NCBI RefSeq assembly: GCF_003864255.1
Contig: NZ_QWEZ01000001.1
Location: forward strand, 806,001 to 870,000
Direction: 5' to 3'
DNA: 64,000 nt
Origin: Aestuariirhabdus litorea
GTDB taxonomy: Bacteria > Pseudomonadota > Gammaproteobacteria > Pseudomonadales > Aestuariirhabdaceae
The translations under genes were made by a program, and so were the position numbers. Below, piece after piece: positions 17,658 through 26,300 of the stretch (positions are counted from its first letter, which is position 1; each line of letters begins with the position of its first letter). The notes under the pieces were generated by a model that made no database searches, was not told where the DNA came from, and saw only the letters and a list, made by a program, of their open reading frames with translations.

Positions 17658-19396
17658 GCTGCTTTTCGCTGCGTGCCCGGGTCGAAGAGCATCTGCGGCA
17701 GATCTACGGGGCGCGCGAAACGCAGGAGCTTGAGGCCATCACCGACCGCTTGCTGTCGGCGATGGGACTCCGCGCGGAGGCGCCCTGTCTCGGGCAGGGG
17801 GTTGAGCAACCCAGCCAGTGGAGTGCGGCCGATGCTTACCTGATCAGCTACGGTGACAGCATCTACCGGGAGGGGGAGAAACCCCTCCATAGCCTGTATC
17901 GATTCCTTAAGCAGGAGCTGGATGGGGTGGTGAGTGCGGTTCACCTGTTGCCTTTTTTCCCCTACACCTCGGACGACGGCTTCGCAGTGATGGATTTCAC
18001 CAGCGTGAATCAAACGTTGGGCGATTGGGAAGACATCGAGGCGATTGCCGGCGACTTTGTGCTGATGGCGGACCTGGTGATCAATCACATCTCTTCGCGC
18101 AGTGCCTGGTTTGAAAACTTCCAGGCCGGGGTGGATCCGGGGCGTGACTATTTCATCTGCCGGGACCCGGCCGAGGACCTCTCTAGGGTGGTCAGGCCGA
18201 GGGCCAGTGAGCTGTTGCGGGAGGTGCAGACGGTGGCGGGTCCACGCCATGTCTGGTGTACTTTCGGCCCGGACCAGGTCGACCTGGATTTTAGTAACCC
18301 CGAACTGCTGGTTGAGTTTGCGCGCATCGTCCACCTTTACCTGCAACGGGGTGTGAGGGTGTTCCGCCTCGATGCGATCGCCTTTCTCTGGAAGCAGGTG
18401 GGCAGCGACTGCCTGCACCGTCCGCAGACCCACGAGATTGTTCGTCTGTTGCGCACCCTGGTACTCCACGCCGAGCCAGCGGCGCTGCTGGTGACCGAAA
18501 CCAATGTGCCCAGTCGGGAAAATCTCTCCTACTTCGGTAACGGCAACGAAGCCCATATGGTGTACAACTTCCCGTTGCCACCGTTGCTGCTGCATACCCT
18601 CTACGCCGGCGATTGCCATGCCCTCAGCGAGTGGCTGATGAGCATGCCGGCACCGCCGCTGGGCTCCACCTATTTCAACTTTATCGCCTCCCATGATGGC
18701 ATCGGGTTGCGGCCGGTGGAGGGGATCCTGAGCGAGCTGGAGCGGGATCGCATGGTCGCGATGGTGGAGCAGCTGGGGGGGCGCGTCAGCGTACGCAAGC
18801 TCGAGGGCCGGGTGGTGCCCTATGAACTCAATATCTCCCTGTTCGATGCCCTCTCCGCCAGTTACCAGGGCAGTGACCCCTGGCAGCAGGCGCGCTTTCT
18901 CTGCGCCCACTGTCTGATGCTGGCTCTGCAGGGGGTGCCGGCCTTTTACATCCACAGCCTGCTGGCCACCCCGAACGATTACGAGCGCCTGTTGCACACC
19001 GGTAATGCGCGCTCGATCAATCGCCACCGCTGGTCGGCAGACCGGCTGGCGGAGGCGCTGGAAAACTCCCAGAGCCCCCAGCGGCAGGTTCTGGAGGCGA
19101 TGCGGTCACTGTTGGCCATTCGCCGCCAGCAGCCGGCGCTGCACCCCAATGCCAGCCAGTACGTACTGCAGCTGGGGTCCGAAGTGTTCGGGGTCTGGCG
19201 CCAGAGCCTGGGACAGCACCAGACCCTGTTTGCGCTGACCAATGTGACCGACCGTGTGCAGTGCGTCAGCTTGCACAGTGTCAACCTGGATGCGGCGGTC
19301 GAATGGCGGGAGTTGCTAAGCGGGGTCCGCCTGGCGCCGGATCAGGCCAGCATTGAGCTGCAGCCTTACCAGTCGGTGTGGCTCAGCTCGCTTTAG
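17654..19396 (+). CDS. GH13 sucrose-phosphorylase family enzyme, probable glucosylglycerate phosphorylase
   Basis: 580 residues. The (beta/alpha)8 GH13 motifs are visible: MADLVINHISSRSAWF, the nucleophile in VFRLDAIAFLWK (D240), the acid/base in LLVTETNVP (E282) and ASHDGIGLRP. This is the GH13_18 pattern, which includes sucrose phosphorylase and the 2-O-alpha-glucosylglycerate phosphorylases (Meiothermus GGaP, E. coli YcjM). Next to a glucosyl-3-phosphoglycerate synthase and phosphatase, glucosylglycerate is the likely substrate, released as glucose 1-phosphate and glycerate. Its ATGA overlaps the synthase stop. Sucrose cannot be excluded from sequence alone. Confidence 0.85.
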   Translation: MSCFSLRARVEEHLRQIYGARETQELEAITDRLLSAMGLRAEAPCLGQGVEQPSQWSAADAYLISYGDSIYREGEKPLHSLYRFLKQELDGVVSAVHLLPFFPYTSDDGFAVMDFTSVNQTLGDWEDIEAIAGDFVLMADLVINHISSRSAWFENFQAGVDPGRDYFICRDPAEDLSRVVRPRASELLREVQTVAGPRHVWCTFGPDQVDLDFSNPELLVEFARIVHLYLQRGVRVFRLDAIAFLWKQVGSDCLHRPQTHEIVRLLRTLVLHAEPAALLVTETNVPSRENLSYFGNGNEAHMVYNFPLPPLLLHTLYAGDCHALSEWLMSMPAPPLGSTYFNFIASHDGIGLRPVEGILSELERDRMVAMVEQLGGRVSVRKLEGRVVPYELNISLFDALSASYQGSDPWQQARFLCAHCLMLALQGVPAFYIHSLLATPNDYERLLHTGNARSINRHRWSADRLAEALENSQSPQRQVLEAMRSLLAIRRQQPALHPNASQYVLQLGSEVFGVWRQSLGQHQTLFALTNVTDRVQCVSLHSVNLDAAVEWRELLSGVRLAPDQASIELQPYQSVWLSSL

Positions 19397-19406
19397 CGGG
19401 GGCGGG

Positions 19407-20372
19407 CTAGCCGGCGGGTGAAAAGTCGACGTGATAGTTGCCGGTCCATCGCTCGACCGGCTTCTCACCGAAGTCCATCAGCAGGATACGGGCCACCAGC
19501 TTGCGCTCAAGGGTGGGGTTATTGAGTTCGCTGGAGACCAGTTCGCAGCGCTCCACCTGGCCAGAGGGAAGGATGCTGAGTCGGAACACCACCCGCCCTT
19601 TCAGACCCAGTTGCTTGCGCAGGGCACTGCGGTAGAGCGCATAGAAGGAGGTTTTGTGGCGGTCGAAGGTGAGCTGGATCTCCTCGCTGGTGCGCTGGCT
19701 GGGACCGCTGCCGCCCTGGCCGCGACCGCTTCCGGCACCGATACCCACCAGATCCGCCGGTGTTTCCACCTGGGTGGTGGAGCGTCCGGCCAGTGAGGAG
19801 CTGCCGCTGCTGGCAACGGTGCTGACCTCGATTCCCCCACTGCCGCCCATGGCGTTACTGGCCAGCTTGTCCTGCTTGCTGCTGCGGGACTGGCCGGCCA
19901 CCGAAGAGTTGAGTTTGGTGGCCCCGATCTTGTTAAGGTCGGTGAGGTTACGCAGTGCCGCCAGTTGGCTGGTGGCTTTCATCAGGCCGCTTTTAGCGGC
20001 GACCTCGCGCGCGGCCTTGACCTGTTCGGCGGAGGCCTTTTCAGTGGCGGGGCGAGGCTTGGGCGCAACGGCAGGAGCAGGGGCCGGTGTGCTGGTGCTG
20101 GGCTGGGGCTGCTCTACCCGCACCTGGGCGGGAGGGGGCGGCGGCGGTGGCACGGGCTTTTTCTTCAGCACCATGCGGGCCACCCGCGGTGGCACCCGCT
20201 CCAGCTCCTCGCGCTCCACCTCGGGCAGCACCACAAACAGGTTGACCCACAGGAACAGGGCCATAAAGGCCCCCAGTGAGATCACCAGCAGACTGCGGAA
20301 AAAAAGCCGCTGTGCCCGGGGTTCCGCCCAGGGCAGCAGGGGGGTGGGGTGGAGCAGGGGACTACTGGCCAC
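19407..20372 (-). CDS. AgmX/PglI-type (TonB-like) energy transducer
   Basis: 321 residues. One N-terminal TM helix (about 27-50), then a proline run (KKKPVPPPPPPPAQVRVEQP) and low-complexity Ala/Pro and Ser/Gly regions able to span the periplasm. The C-terminal domain (about 230-318) has the AgmX/PglI pattern: EIQLTFDRHK, YRSALRKQLGLKGRVVFRL and PSGQVERCELVSSELNNPTLE. It is the last gene of an eight-gene set with ExbB- and ExbD-like channels, so it should transmit proton-motive work to the outer envelope, as TonB, TolA or Myxococcus GltG/GltJ do. Its start overlaps the upstream ExbD-like stop by 11 bases. Confidence 0.88.
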   Translation of the reverse strand: MASSPLLHPTPLLPWAEPRAQRLFFRSLLVISLGAFMALFLWVNLFVVLPEVEREELERVPPRVARMVLKKKPVPPPPPPPAQVRVEQPQPSTSTPAPAPAVAPKPRPATEKASAEQVKAAREVAAKSGLMKATSQLAALRNLTDLNKIGATKLNSSVAGQSRSSKQDKLASNAMGGSGGIEVSTVASSGSSSLAGRSTTQVETPADLVGIGAGSGRGQGGSGPSQRTSEEIQLTFDRHKTSFYALYRSALRKQLGLKGRVVFRLSILPSGQVERCELVSSELNNPTLERKLVARILLMDFGEKPVERWTGNYHVDFSPAG

Positions 20373-20868
20373 GGTCGTCTTCCTGGGGCAGACCGATCAC
20401 CGCGAGGGAGATCTGGCCGTAGCCGGCCTCGCTGCTGCTGACCATCAGTTTTTTCAGCAGCGAAAAGGGGAGCTCGCGGTCGGCCATCACCGTGACCGCC
20501 TGCAGGTCGCTTTCACCGTCTTCGAGCAGGGGGCGGCGGCTGGCCTGGTATCTCAACTCTTCCACGAGCGGCGCGATCAAGGGCTCTTCCTGGCCGCTGA
20601 TTGTGGCCACATCGGCCACTTTACGACCCTGAACGATGATGCTTTCGTCATCGATCTGGATCACCAGACTCTCCTCGATCGGTTTCTCCACCCGCGCTTC
20701 GGGTAGTTTAAGACGGGCGCTCTGGGGCTGCTGGGCGGTGGAGGAGTTGACCAGCAGGAAGAACACCAGAATGGTGAAGATATCCATCAACGATACCAGG
20801 TTGAGCCCCGCCGTCCGGGTGCGGCTGGCTCGTTGCAGGCGGCGTGCGCGGGGGGAGGTGCTTTTCAT
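20362..20868 (-). CDS. ExbD/TolR-like channel subunit with intact proton-pathway aspartate
   Basis: 168 residues. I chose the ATG at 20868; 32 upstream codons are open but unlike the family. The basic N-terminus is cytoplasmic, and the single TM helix SLMDIFTILVFFLLV (about 26-44) keeps the essential aspartate (D29). The rest is periplasmic, with LVIQIDDESIIVQG and the C-terminal ExbD strand-helix pattern (LQAVTVMADRELPFSLLKKL). It lies 4 bases downstream of a second ExbD-like gene that lacks this aspartate. It should form the stator/rotor channel with the ExbB-like protein. Confidence 0.9.
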   Translation of the reverse strand: MKSTSPRARRLQRASRTRTAGLNLVSLMDIFTILVFFLLVNSSTAQQPQSARLKLPEARVEKPIEESLVIQIDDESIIVQGRKVADVATISGQEEPLIAPLVEELRYQASRRPLLEDGESDLQAVTVMADRELPFSLLKKLMVSSSEAGYGQISLAVIGLPQEDDRGQ

Positions 20869-20872
20869 GGCG

Positions 20873-21379
20873 CTAGGCTCCCGTCTCCGGGGCATCCCCG
20901 AGTGCGATATCGGGGAACAGCTCGATCCGGTAGCGGCTGCCCGCCTCCTCGATCGACATGGCACGTACCCCGTCCATCACCTCAATGATGGTTTCGTAGC
21001 GGGTGTCGGGCTCCGACAGCAGGGTGATCTGGGTCATATCGGTGTACTTTGCCTTGAGCGACCGCAGCTGCTGCTGTAGCCCCGGGATATCCAGCGCCCC
21101 CTCGTTGCTGTGGGGCAGCTCCGCCACCTGTCCACGTGGGTGCACGTTGAGCACCAGCTTCTCTTTTCGCAGCAGCACCGCCAGCTCCACCTTCTCCTCC
21201 TCATTGGTCTGGGTTGCCTGGGCGCTGCTGTCGGTAGGCAGGAACAGGTCGAAAGCGGTCAGCTGGTTGAAGGCCGCGGACATCAACAGAAAGGGGATCA
21301 GGACCACCATCAGGTTGAGGAAGGCGGTGATATTGATCTCCGGCTCCCCCTGCTGGCGGCGCAGGCGTCGGCGTCTCAT
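20873..21379 (-). CDS. ExbD/TolR-like subunit with Asn replacing the proton-pathway Asp
   Basis: 168 residues. The N-terminus aligns without gaps to E. coli ExbD: EINITAFLNLMVVLIPFL against DINVTPFIDVMLVLL. The conserved transmembrane Asp is Asn22 here (codon at 21314-21316). The periplasmic part has the usual ExbD layout (VELAVLLRKEKLVLNVHPRG, TQITLLSEPDTRYETIIEVM). The start overlaps the ExbB-like stop by 4 bases (ATGA). With an intact partner just downstream, this looks like a specialised, non-protonatable subunit of a mixed ExbD dimer. Confidence 0.9.
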   Translation of the reverse strand: MRRRRLRRQQGEPEINITAFLNLMVVLIPFLLMSAAFNQLTAFDLFLPTDSSAQATQTNEEEKVELAVLLRKEKLVLNVHPRGQVAELPHSNEGALDIPGLQQQLRSLKAKYTDMTQITLLSEPDTRYETIIEVMDGVRAMSIEEAGSRYRIELFPDIALGDAPETGA

Positions 21380-22347
21380 TTTGAGGACTTGTTGGCTTCT
21401 GCGGCGGCGGCCTCGGCCTCGGCGAGCGCCTGGTTGGCGGCCTTGGCGGCGGCTTCCGCTTCGGCAGCGGCCCGGGCGGCGGCTTCGGCCTTGGCTTTGG
21501 CCGCTTCGGCCGCCTGTCGCCGGGCCTCCTCCTCTTTACGGCGGACCTCCTCCTGGCGGCGCGCCTCTTCGGCCGCTTTGGCGCGGGCCTCCTCTTCGGC
21601 CCGGGCTTTGGCTTTAGCGTCGGCTTCAGCGGCGCGAGCCTGCTCGTCAGCGCTGTTGCGGTCGGCGGTTTGTGCCTGGGCGCGGGTCTGGAGGTGGAGC
21701 CCGTCCACCTCGCTGCGATGGCGGACCTGAATCAGGTTGGCCAGTTTTACCGTGGCCATGTCCATGCTGTCGACGATCTCGTTGGTCTTGGTGCTCAGCA
21801 GTGCGTGCAACAACAGCAGGGGAATAGCGGCCACCAGGCCGAAGGCGGTGGTGTTCATGGCCACCGAGATACTGCTCGAAAGCAGGTTGGCCTTTTCGGC
21901 CGGGTCGGCATTGGCCACCGCCGAGAAGGCGGCAATCAATCCCAGAATGGTGCCCAGCAGGCCGAGCAGGGTGGCGATGTTAGCGAAGGTGGCAAGGTAG
22001 CCGGTGCGCTTTTCGAGGCGGGGAATCACCTCCATCAACCCCTCCTCCAGCATGCGCTCGACGTCGTCGGCACGGCGTCCCGCCACCAGGTGGCCGAGGG
22101 CGTACTCCAGCATTTTTGACAGCTGCGCCTTGGAGCCGCTAACGAACTCGATGGTCTCCTCGATCCTGCCTTCGGACATCAATGGAAAGATTTGATTCCA
22201 GGCACTGTGGTTGAGGGACTTGATACGGGTCAGGTAGAGGTAGCGCTCGGTGGCGATGGCGATACCGATGGCCAGGGTGAGCATGATGGGGTACATGAAG
22301 GCCCCTCCATCCTGGATAAAACGAACAATAGTATCGAACAGTTCCAT
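21376..22347 (-). CDS. MotA/TolQ/ExbB-like proton channel with a TolA-like C-terminal tail
   Basis: 323 residues from the ATG at 22347. Three TM helices: about 18-38, 118-144 and 160-186. The last two carry the family motifs LLGLLGTILGLIAAFSAV and ISVAMNTTAFGLVAAIPLLL, with threonines where ExbB/TolQ have channel residues. After about residue 225 there are some 100 residues of Ala/Glu/Lys/Arg-rich helix (RAEEEARAKAAEEARRQEEV), like domain II of TolA. ExbB proteins normally end soon after TM3, so this tail is unusual. It probably reaches into the cytoplasm. First gene of the channel half of the cluster. Confidence 0.92.
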   Translation of the reverse strand: MELFDTIVRFIQDGGAFMYPIMLTLAIGIAIATERYLYLTRIKSLNHSAWNQIFPLMSEGRIEETIEFVSGSKAQLSKMLEYALGHLVAGRRADDVERMLEEGLMEVIPRLEKRTGYLATFANIATLLGLLGTILGLIAAFSAVANADPAEKANLLSSSISVAMNTTAFGLVAAIPLLLLHALLSTKTNEIVDSMDMATVKLANLIQVRHRSEVDGLHLQTRAQAQTADRNSADEQARAAEADAKAKARAEEEARAKAAEEARRQEEVRRKEEEARRQAAEAAKAKAEAAARAAAEAEAAAKAANQALAEAEAAAAEANKSSK

Positions 22348-22429
22348 GGCACGTACTCGGTGGCTGGTGGTGACAAAAAGGGGGGCGATGGACACCCTGT
22401 TGCGGCGCTAGCCAGGCCCAGGGGCGACC

Positions 22430-22447
22430 TAATCGGCGGCGATTATA
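22430..22447 (-). promoter_or_regulatory. Internal promoter -10 box overlapping an inverted repeat, upstream of the exbB-like gene
   Basis: In the 133-base gap before the ExbB-like gene the minus strand has a perfect TATAAT (22447-22442). A perfect inverted repeat TAATCG-CCGC-CGATTA (22445-22430) overlaps it. The -35 region is weak. A regulated internal promoter for the four channel/transducer genes would fit this arrangement. Confidence 0.4.
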
Positions 22448-22480
22448 GGAAAGCCCACCGGCTTCGCCTAGGCACTGACG

Positions 22481-22756
22481 TCAAGGTTTGGCCGCTTTTT
22501 GTATCTCAGGGCAGTTCCAATGCGGGCTATTGAGACCCAAATCACAGGGCGTTGCCGGCCGATCCAGTGGAGAGTCCAGCTCGGGCGGGTTTATCCTGGC
22601 CGGTTGCGGGACTTTCCAGGGGACAATGTAAAGCACCTTGGGTAGCTCCTGGTCACCGGTGACCTCCATCCCCTGACTGGGGGCGGAGGCGGCGACCGCC
22701 TGACCGCTGGTCAGCAGCAGCGTCAGGATAAGGGGGCGGGCAAGCGGTGGGTGCAT
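22481..22756 (-). CDS. Small exported protein of the envelope-machine cluster
   Basis: 91 residues. A Sec signal peptide (LARPLILTLLLTSGQAVAA, cleavage near 23) leads into a polar, proline-rich mature chain. It contains the patch GDQELPKVLYIVPWKVPQP and two cysteines (PCDLGL, HWNCPE) that could form a disulfide. It follows the TPR lipoprotein by 4 bases. I do not recognise a domain. Position and export suggest a periplasmic accessory of the machine. Confidence 0.78.
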   Translation of the reverse strand: MHPPLARPLILTLLLTSGQAVAASAPSQGMEVTGDQELPKVLYIVPWKVPQPARINPPELDSPLDRPATPCDLGLNSPHWNCPEIQKAAKP

Positions 22757-22760
22757 CCAA

Positions 22761-23375
22761 TTACCCCTTTTGTTGTGCTATGCGTTGGTCAAGGTCCAGC
22801 AGCCAGTGCTCCACCCGTGGGTCGGGGTTGGTGCTCAGCTGTTGGTAGCGACGGTAGAACTGACGGGCATCATCCCAGAACTGCAGGTAGATATCGAACA
22901 GGATCGCCATATTGAGATAGGCGGGGGCGTAGTTGGGATCGGCCGCCATGGCGTTGGCGTAGGCCAGTGCGGCACCATCAAAGTTGCCCTCCCGGCGCAT
23001 CAGGGTGCCCTGCAGATTGTAGGCAGCGGCGTTGCGTGGTGAGAGCGCCAGCGCCCGCTCCACCGATTGCCGGGCCTGGTCGAGCGACTCGTTGCGGTAG
23101 AAGATCAGCGCCAGGTTGAGGTGGGCGCCGGCGATCCGGTCATCCTTTTCCAGCAAGGCGTTGAGCGCCTGCTGGGCGGGTTGGGTTTTCCCCTCACGCA
23201 GCAGGGCAATGGCAAGCTCATACTCGTGCTGCAGTTGAGGGCTGATGCGATGGTCACTGGCCGTGGCGCTCGGCAGGTTGGGGGTGAGGGTGGGTTTTTG
23301 CCGTTGCCCTCCCTGGCCGGCACAGCCGGCCAGCAAGAGGCAGAGGAGAAGTGCGCTAGTTGATCTGTTCAACAT
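22761..23375 (-). CDS. TPR-repeat lipoprotein
   Basis: 204 residues. A short signal peptide ends in lipobox LLAGC (Cys18), so it is lipidated and probably outer-membrane anchored. At least three TPR units are visible, for example GAHLNLALIFYRNESLDQARQ, NAAAYNLQGTLMRREGNFDG and PAYLNMAILFDIYLQ. Its start lies inside the 3' end of the giant TPR gene (20-base overlap), indicating coupled translation. Myxococcus Glt contains comparable TPR and lipoprotein parts. It is probably a scaffold linking the inner-membrane channel to the outer membrane. Confidence 0.87.
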   Translation of the reverse strand: MLNRSTSALLLCLLLAGCAGQGGQRQKPTLTPNLPSATASDHRISPQLQHEYELAIALLREGKTQPAQQALNALLEKDDRIAGAHLNLALIFYRNESLDQARQSVERALALSPRNAAAYNLQGTLMRREGNFDGAALAYANAMAADPNYAPAYLNMAILFDIYLQFWDDARQFYRRYQQLSTNPDPRVEHWLLDLDQRIAQQKG

Positions 23376-26300
23376 AGGTATCCACCTGCTCGGGTTTGTC
23401 GAAGCGGCTGGGCATCAGCGCGCGAAGCTTGTTGAGGCTGGCGGCAACCCAGGGGGTATAGACGCCATCGCGGATGCGATCGACATTCAGCTGGTGCAAC
23501 GCAATCGCTTTGTCTTCGAAGGGGATCGCCTGCTCCTCCAGCAGAATTTCGTACTGCTCCAGTTGCAGGGCGTCCAGCTCTTTGGGGCGCTCCGATTGCA
23601 TCAGTGCCTTGGCAAAGTCGCTGTAGAGATTGCCGATCAGCACGGTGGCCTCGGTGGCATGCTCATCCAGCCCGTAGTCAATGGTTTTGGTGAGCCACTG
23701 GATACTGCTCTCCATTCGCTTCTGTTTGCGCGCCAGGCTCTTCTCAAGGGGCAGGGAGAGGGACAACTCGCCATAACTGACCAGCTCCTGCCGGGCCAGC
23801 TCGAGGGCCGCTGCCGATGCCAGGTAGCGGGTCCGCTCGCTGGTGCCAGCGGTCGCCTTGTCCTGGTGGCTGATGATCTGCTTTAGCCAGTACTGGCGCT
23901 GGCTGCCGATGCGGTGGTCGCGCGCCAGGTTGGCCAGTTGCAGGCGTGCCTCCATGGCTCGTTCCAGGGGGGCCGGGAAACGTTTGATAAAGCCCTGATA
24001 GGCCTCAGCGGCCCGCTTCGGGTTGCCAGCCTTCTCCTGCAGGGCCGCGGAGCGCCAGAGTGCGTCCTGCCCCAGCACCGATCCCCCTTCGCGCTGGTAG
24101 ATGGCGTGAAGGGCCGCAGCCGCCTTGTCCCAACTCTCGGTATTTTCGTAGCAGAGCACCAGCTTTTCAAGCAGGGTGGCTCGCAGGGGATGCTGGGGGT
24201 AGCGGGTGTCGAACGCTTCCAGGGTGGCCTGGGCATCGGCCCAGCGCTTGAGGCGCATTTGCAGGGTGGCAGCGTCGAACTCCGCCTGGGGGCGTATCGA
24301 TGCCTGAGGCTCGACGCTCCCCAGTCGCAGGAACTGCTCAACGGCGCCGGAAAGGTCACCTTGCAGTTGCAGGCTTTCCGCCCGCTTATAGATCGACTCG
24401 GCGATCCTCAGGTGGAACTGCTTCGCTTCGGGGTCGGCGGGCTCATGTTCAAGGGCCTGCTGATAAGCCTGTTCGGCTTCGGCGTAGAGCGCGCTGTCGA
24501 AGCTGGAGTGGGCTATGACACGCCACAGGCGCAGGGCTGCTTGACGGGGAGGCTGCTGCGGGTTCTGTAACAAGTGATGCGCCAGACCGATGGCCGCTTC
24601 GTGTTGACCCAGTATGCGGTAGTCCTCAGCGACTTTGGTGCGGATCTTGAAGTCTGCATCCGCCTGCGGATAGTGCTCCATAAAACGCAGGCTTTGGCTG
24701 ATCTCTTGTTGCAGCCAGTGGGTACGCTGCTCCTCCCCGCTGAGGCGGTAGAGGTGCTGGTAGGCGAGCAGTGCTGCGTAGCCGGCCTGTTGCCTTTGCT
24801 CGTAGTCGGGGAAGTCGTAGGCCGCCTTCTCGTAAGCAGCGGCCGCCTGCTCATGACGCTCCATCTCGGTCAGCGCCTCGGCCTTCATGAACCAGACATT
24901 GGCCAGGTGCTTGCTCCGGGGCAGGGCTTCGATGAAGTGATCGTAGCGGGCCAGGGTGGTGCGGTGCAGCTGTGGGTCTCCCGCTTTCTGGGCCAGGGCA
25001 TGGTCGCGCTGGGCGAGATCGAGCAGGTAGGGCTCGAGATAGGTGAGGATCAGCTCGCGGCGGGTCGCATCGGCGTTGCGCCAGTAGTCACTGTGGATGC
25101 CAAAGAGTTCGGTGTAGCGTTCGCGTGCCGGCCAGGACTGGCTGGGGAAGCCGCCGTCCACATAGGCCTGTACCACCCTGGATTGGTAGTAGGGGGCTTG
25201 CGGGGAGTTCGGGAAACGAGCCAGCAGGCGACTGAAGGTGTCGGCGGCGTCGTTGTAGCGGGATTTCTCGACGTAGTAGTCACCGAGGTCGATGTAGACC
25301 TGCTGGCTGTAGTCGCCCGTACCATGGCGCTCGACATACTGGTCGAGGCTGGCTACCCCGTTGAGGTTGGAAAAACTGAGAGCGATCACCCGGCGAAGGT
25401 CGGCCAGCAGGGCCTCATGCTCGCTCTTTTGGGGCCAGTATTTGGCCAGCAGGGAGAAGAAGTGGTCCAGGGCGCTGCTGTACTGGGCCTCCTTGAACTG
25501 CGCCCAGCCCAGTTTGAAACGGGCGCGGTCATTAAAGGCATTGTTCCCCTGCACTAAAGCCTGGTAGAAAGCGATCGAGCGCTCGTAGTCGCCCATCGCA
25601 AAGTGCAGTTCGCCGAGCCGGAACAGAACCTCGTCGCGGCGCTCGGTGCTCGGGAAACGGTCGATCAGGGTCTGCAGGCTGGCGAGGGAGTGCTCAAGTT
25701 GACCCAGCTGGTCCTGCGCATGGGCCAGTTGGTAGAGCACCTCATCGAGTCCCACGGCGGGGTCATTTTCCCGCAGTAGCTGCTGGTAGAGGGCGATCGC
25801 CTCCTCGAAATCGCCATCGAGGCCGGCCGGATCCCGACCGTCGAACAGCTCCTTGCGCACCGAGCTGGCGAGGCTGAGGTCGGCCCGGTAGCGGGTGGCC
25901 AGCAAGCGGATATCCCGGTTGAGGGCCTCCTCCGATAACCGCTTCAGCGCCGCAAAGGCGTTGCGGATGTCGGGCATGGGTGGTTGCTCAATCTGCACCG
26001 GTTGCAGGCGCCCCTGGTGCAGCTGGAAAGCCGGTTGGGGCGAGCGTTCCTCGAACAGCCAGGGGCTGGGAAGGGTGCTGGTGGCCATCCACAGTAACTG
26101 CTCTTCGGCGTCACGAATCCAGGTGGCGGCCTCTTTTTGCAGGGCCCGCTGCAGGTGGGGCTTGAGGGCCTCCATCAGGCGATCGAGCTTCTCCGGTTGC
26201 TTCCCGGCCTGGCGGGTGATCTGCCGCATCTTCTCGGTACTGGCACGAATCTGGTCGGCACTCAGGGCATCAACCCGAATCAGTCGCTCTTCGAGAAACT

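Noticed and set aside
17525-19027. 500-codon open frame on the minus strand
   Set aside because: It lies wholly opposite the GH13 phosphorylase and the synthase end, has no recognisable motif, and is explained by high GC with biased third positions of the true genes.
19654-20706. 350-codon plus-strand open frame
   Set aside because: Antisense of the AgmX-type and ExbD genes; the Ser/Ala/Gly repeats come from the low-complexity linker on the other strand.
19407-22347. Ordinary TonB-ExbB-ExbD or Tol-Pal operon
   Set aside because: Two ExbD-like genes, an AgmX domain in place of TonB/TolA, giant TPR proteins, and absence of tolB, pal and receptor genes do not fit either.
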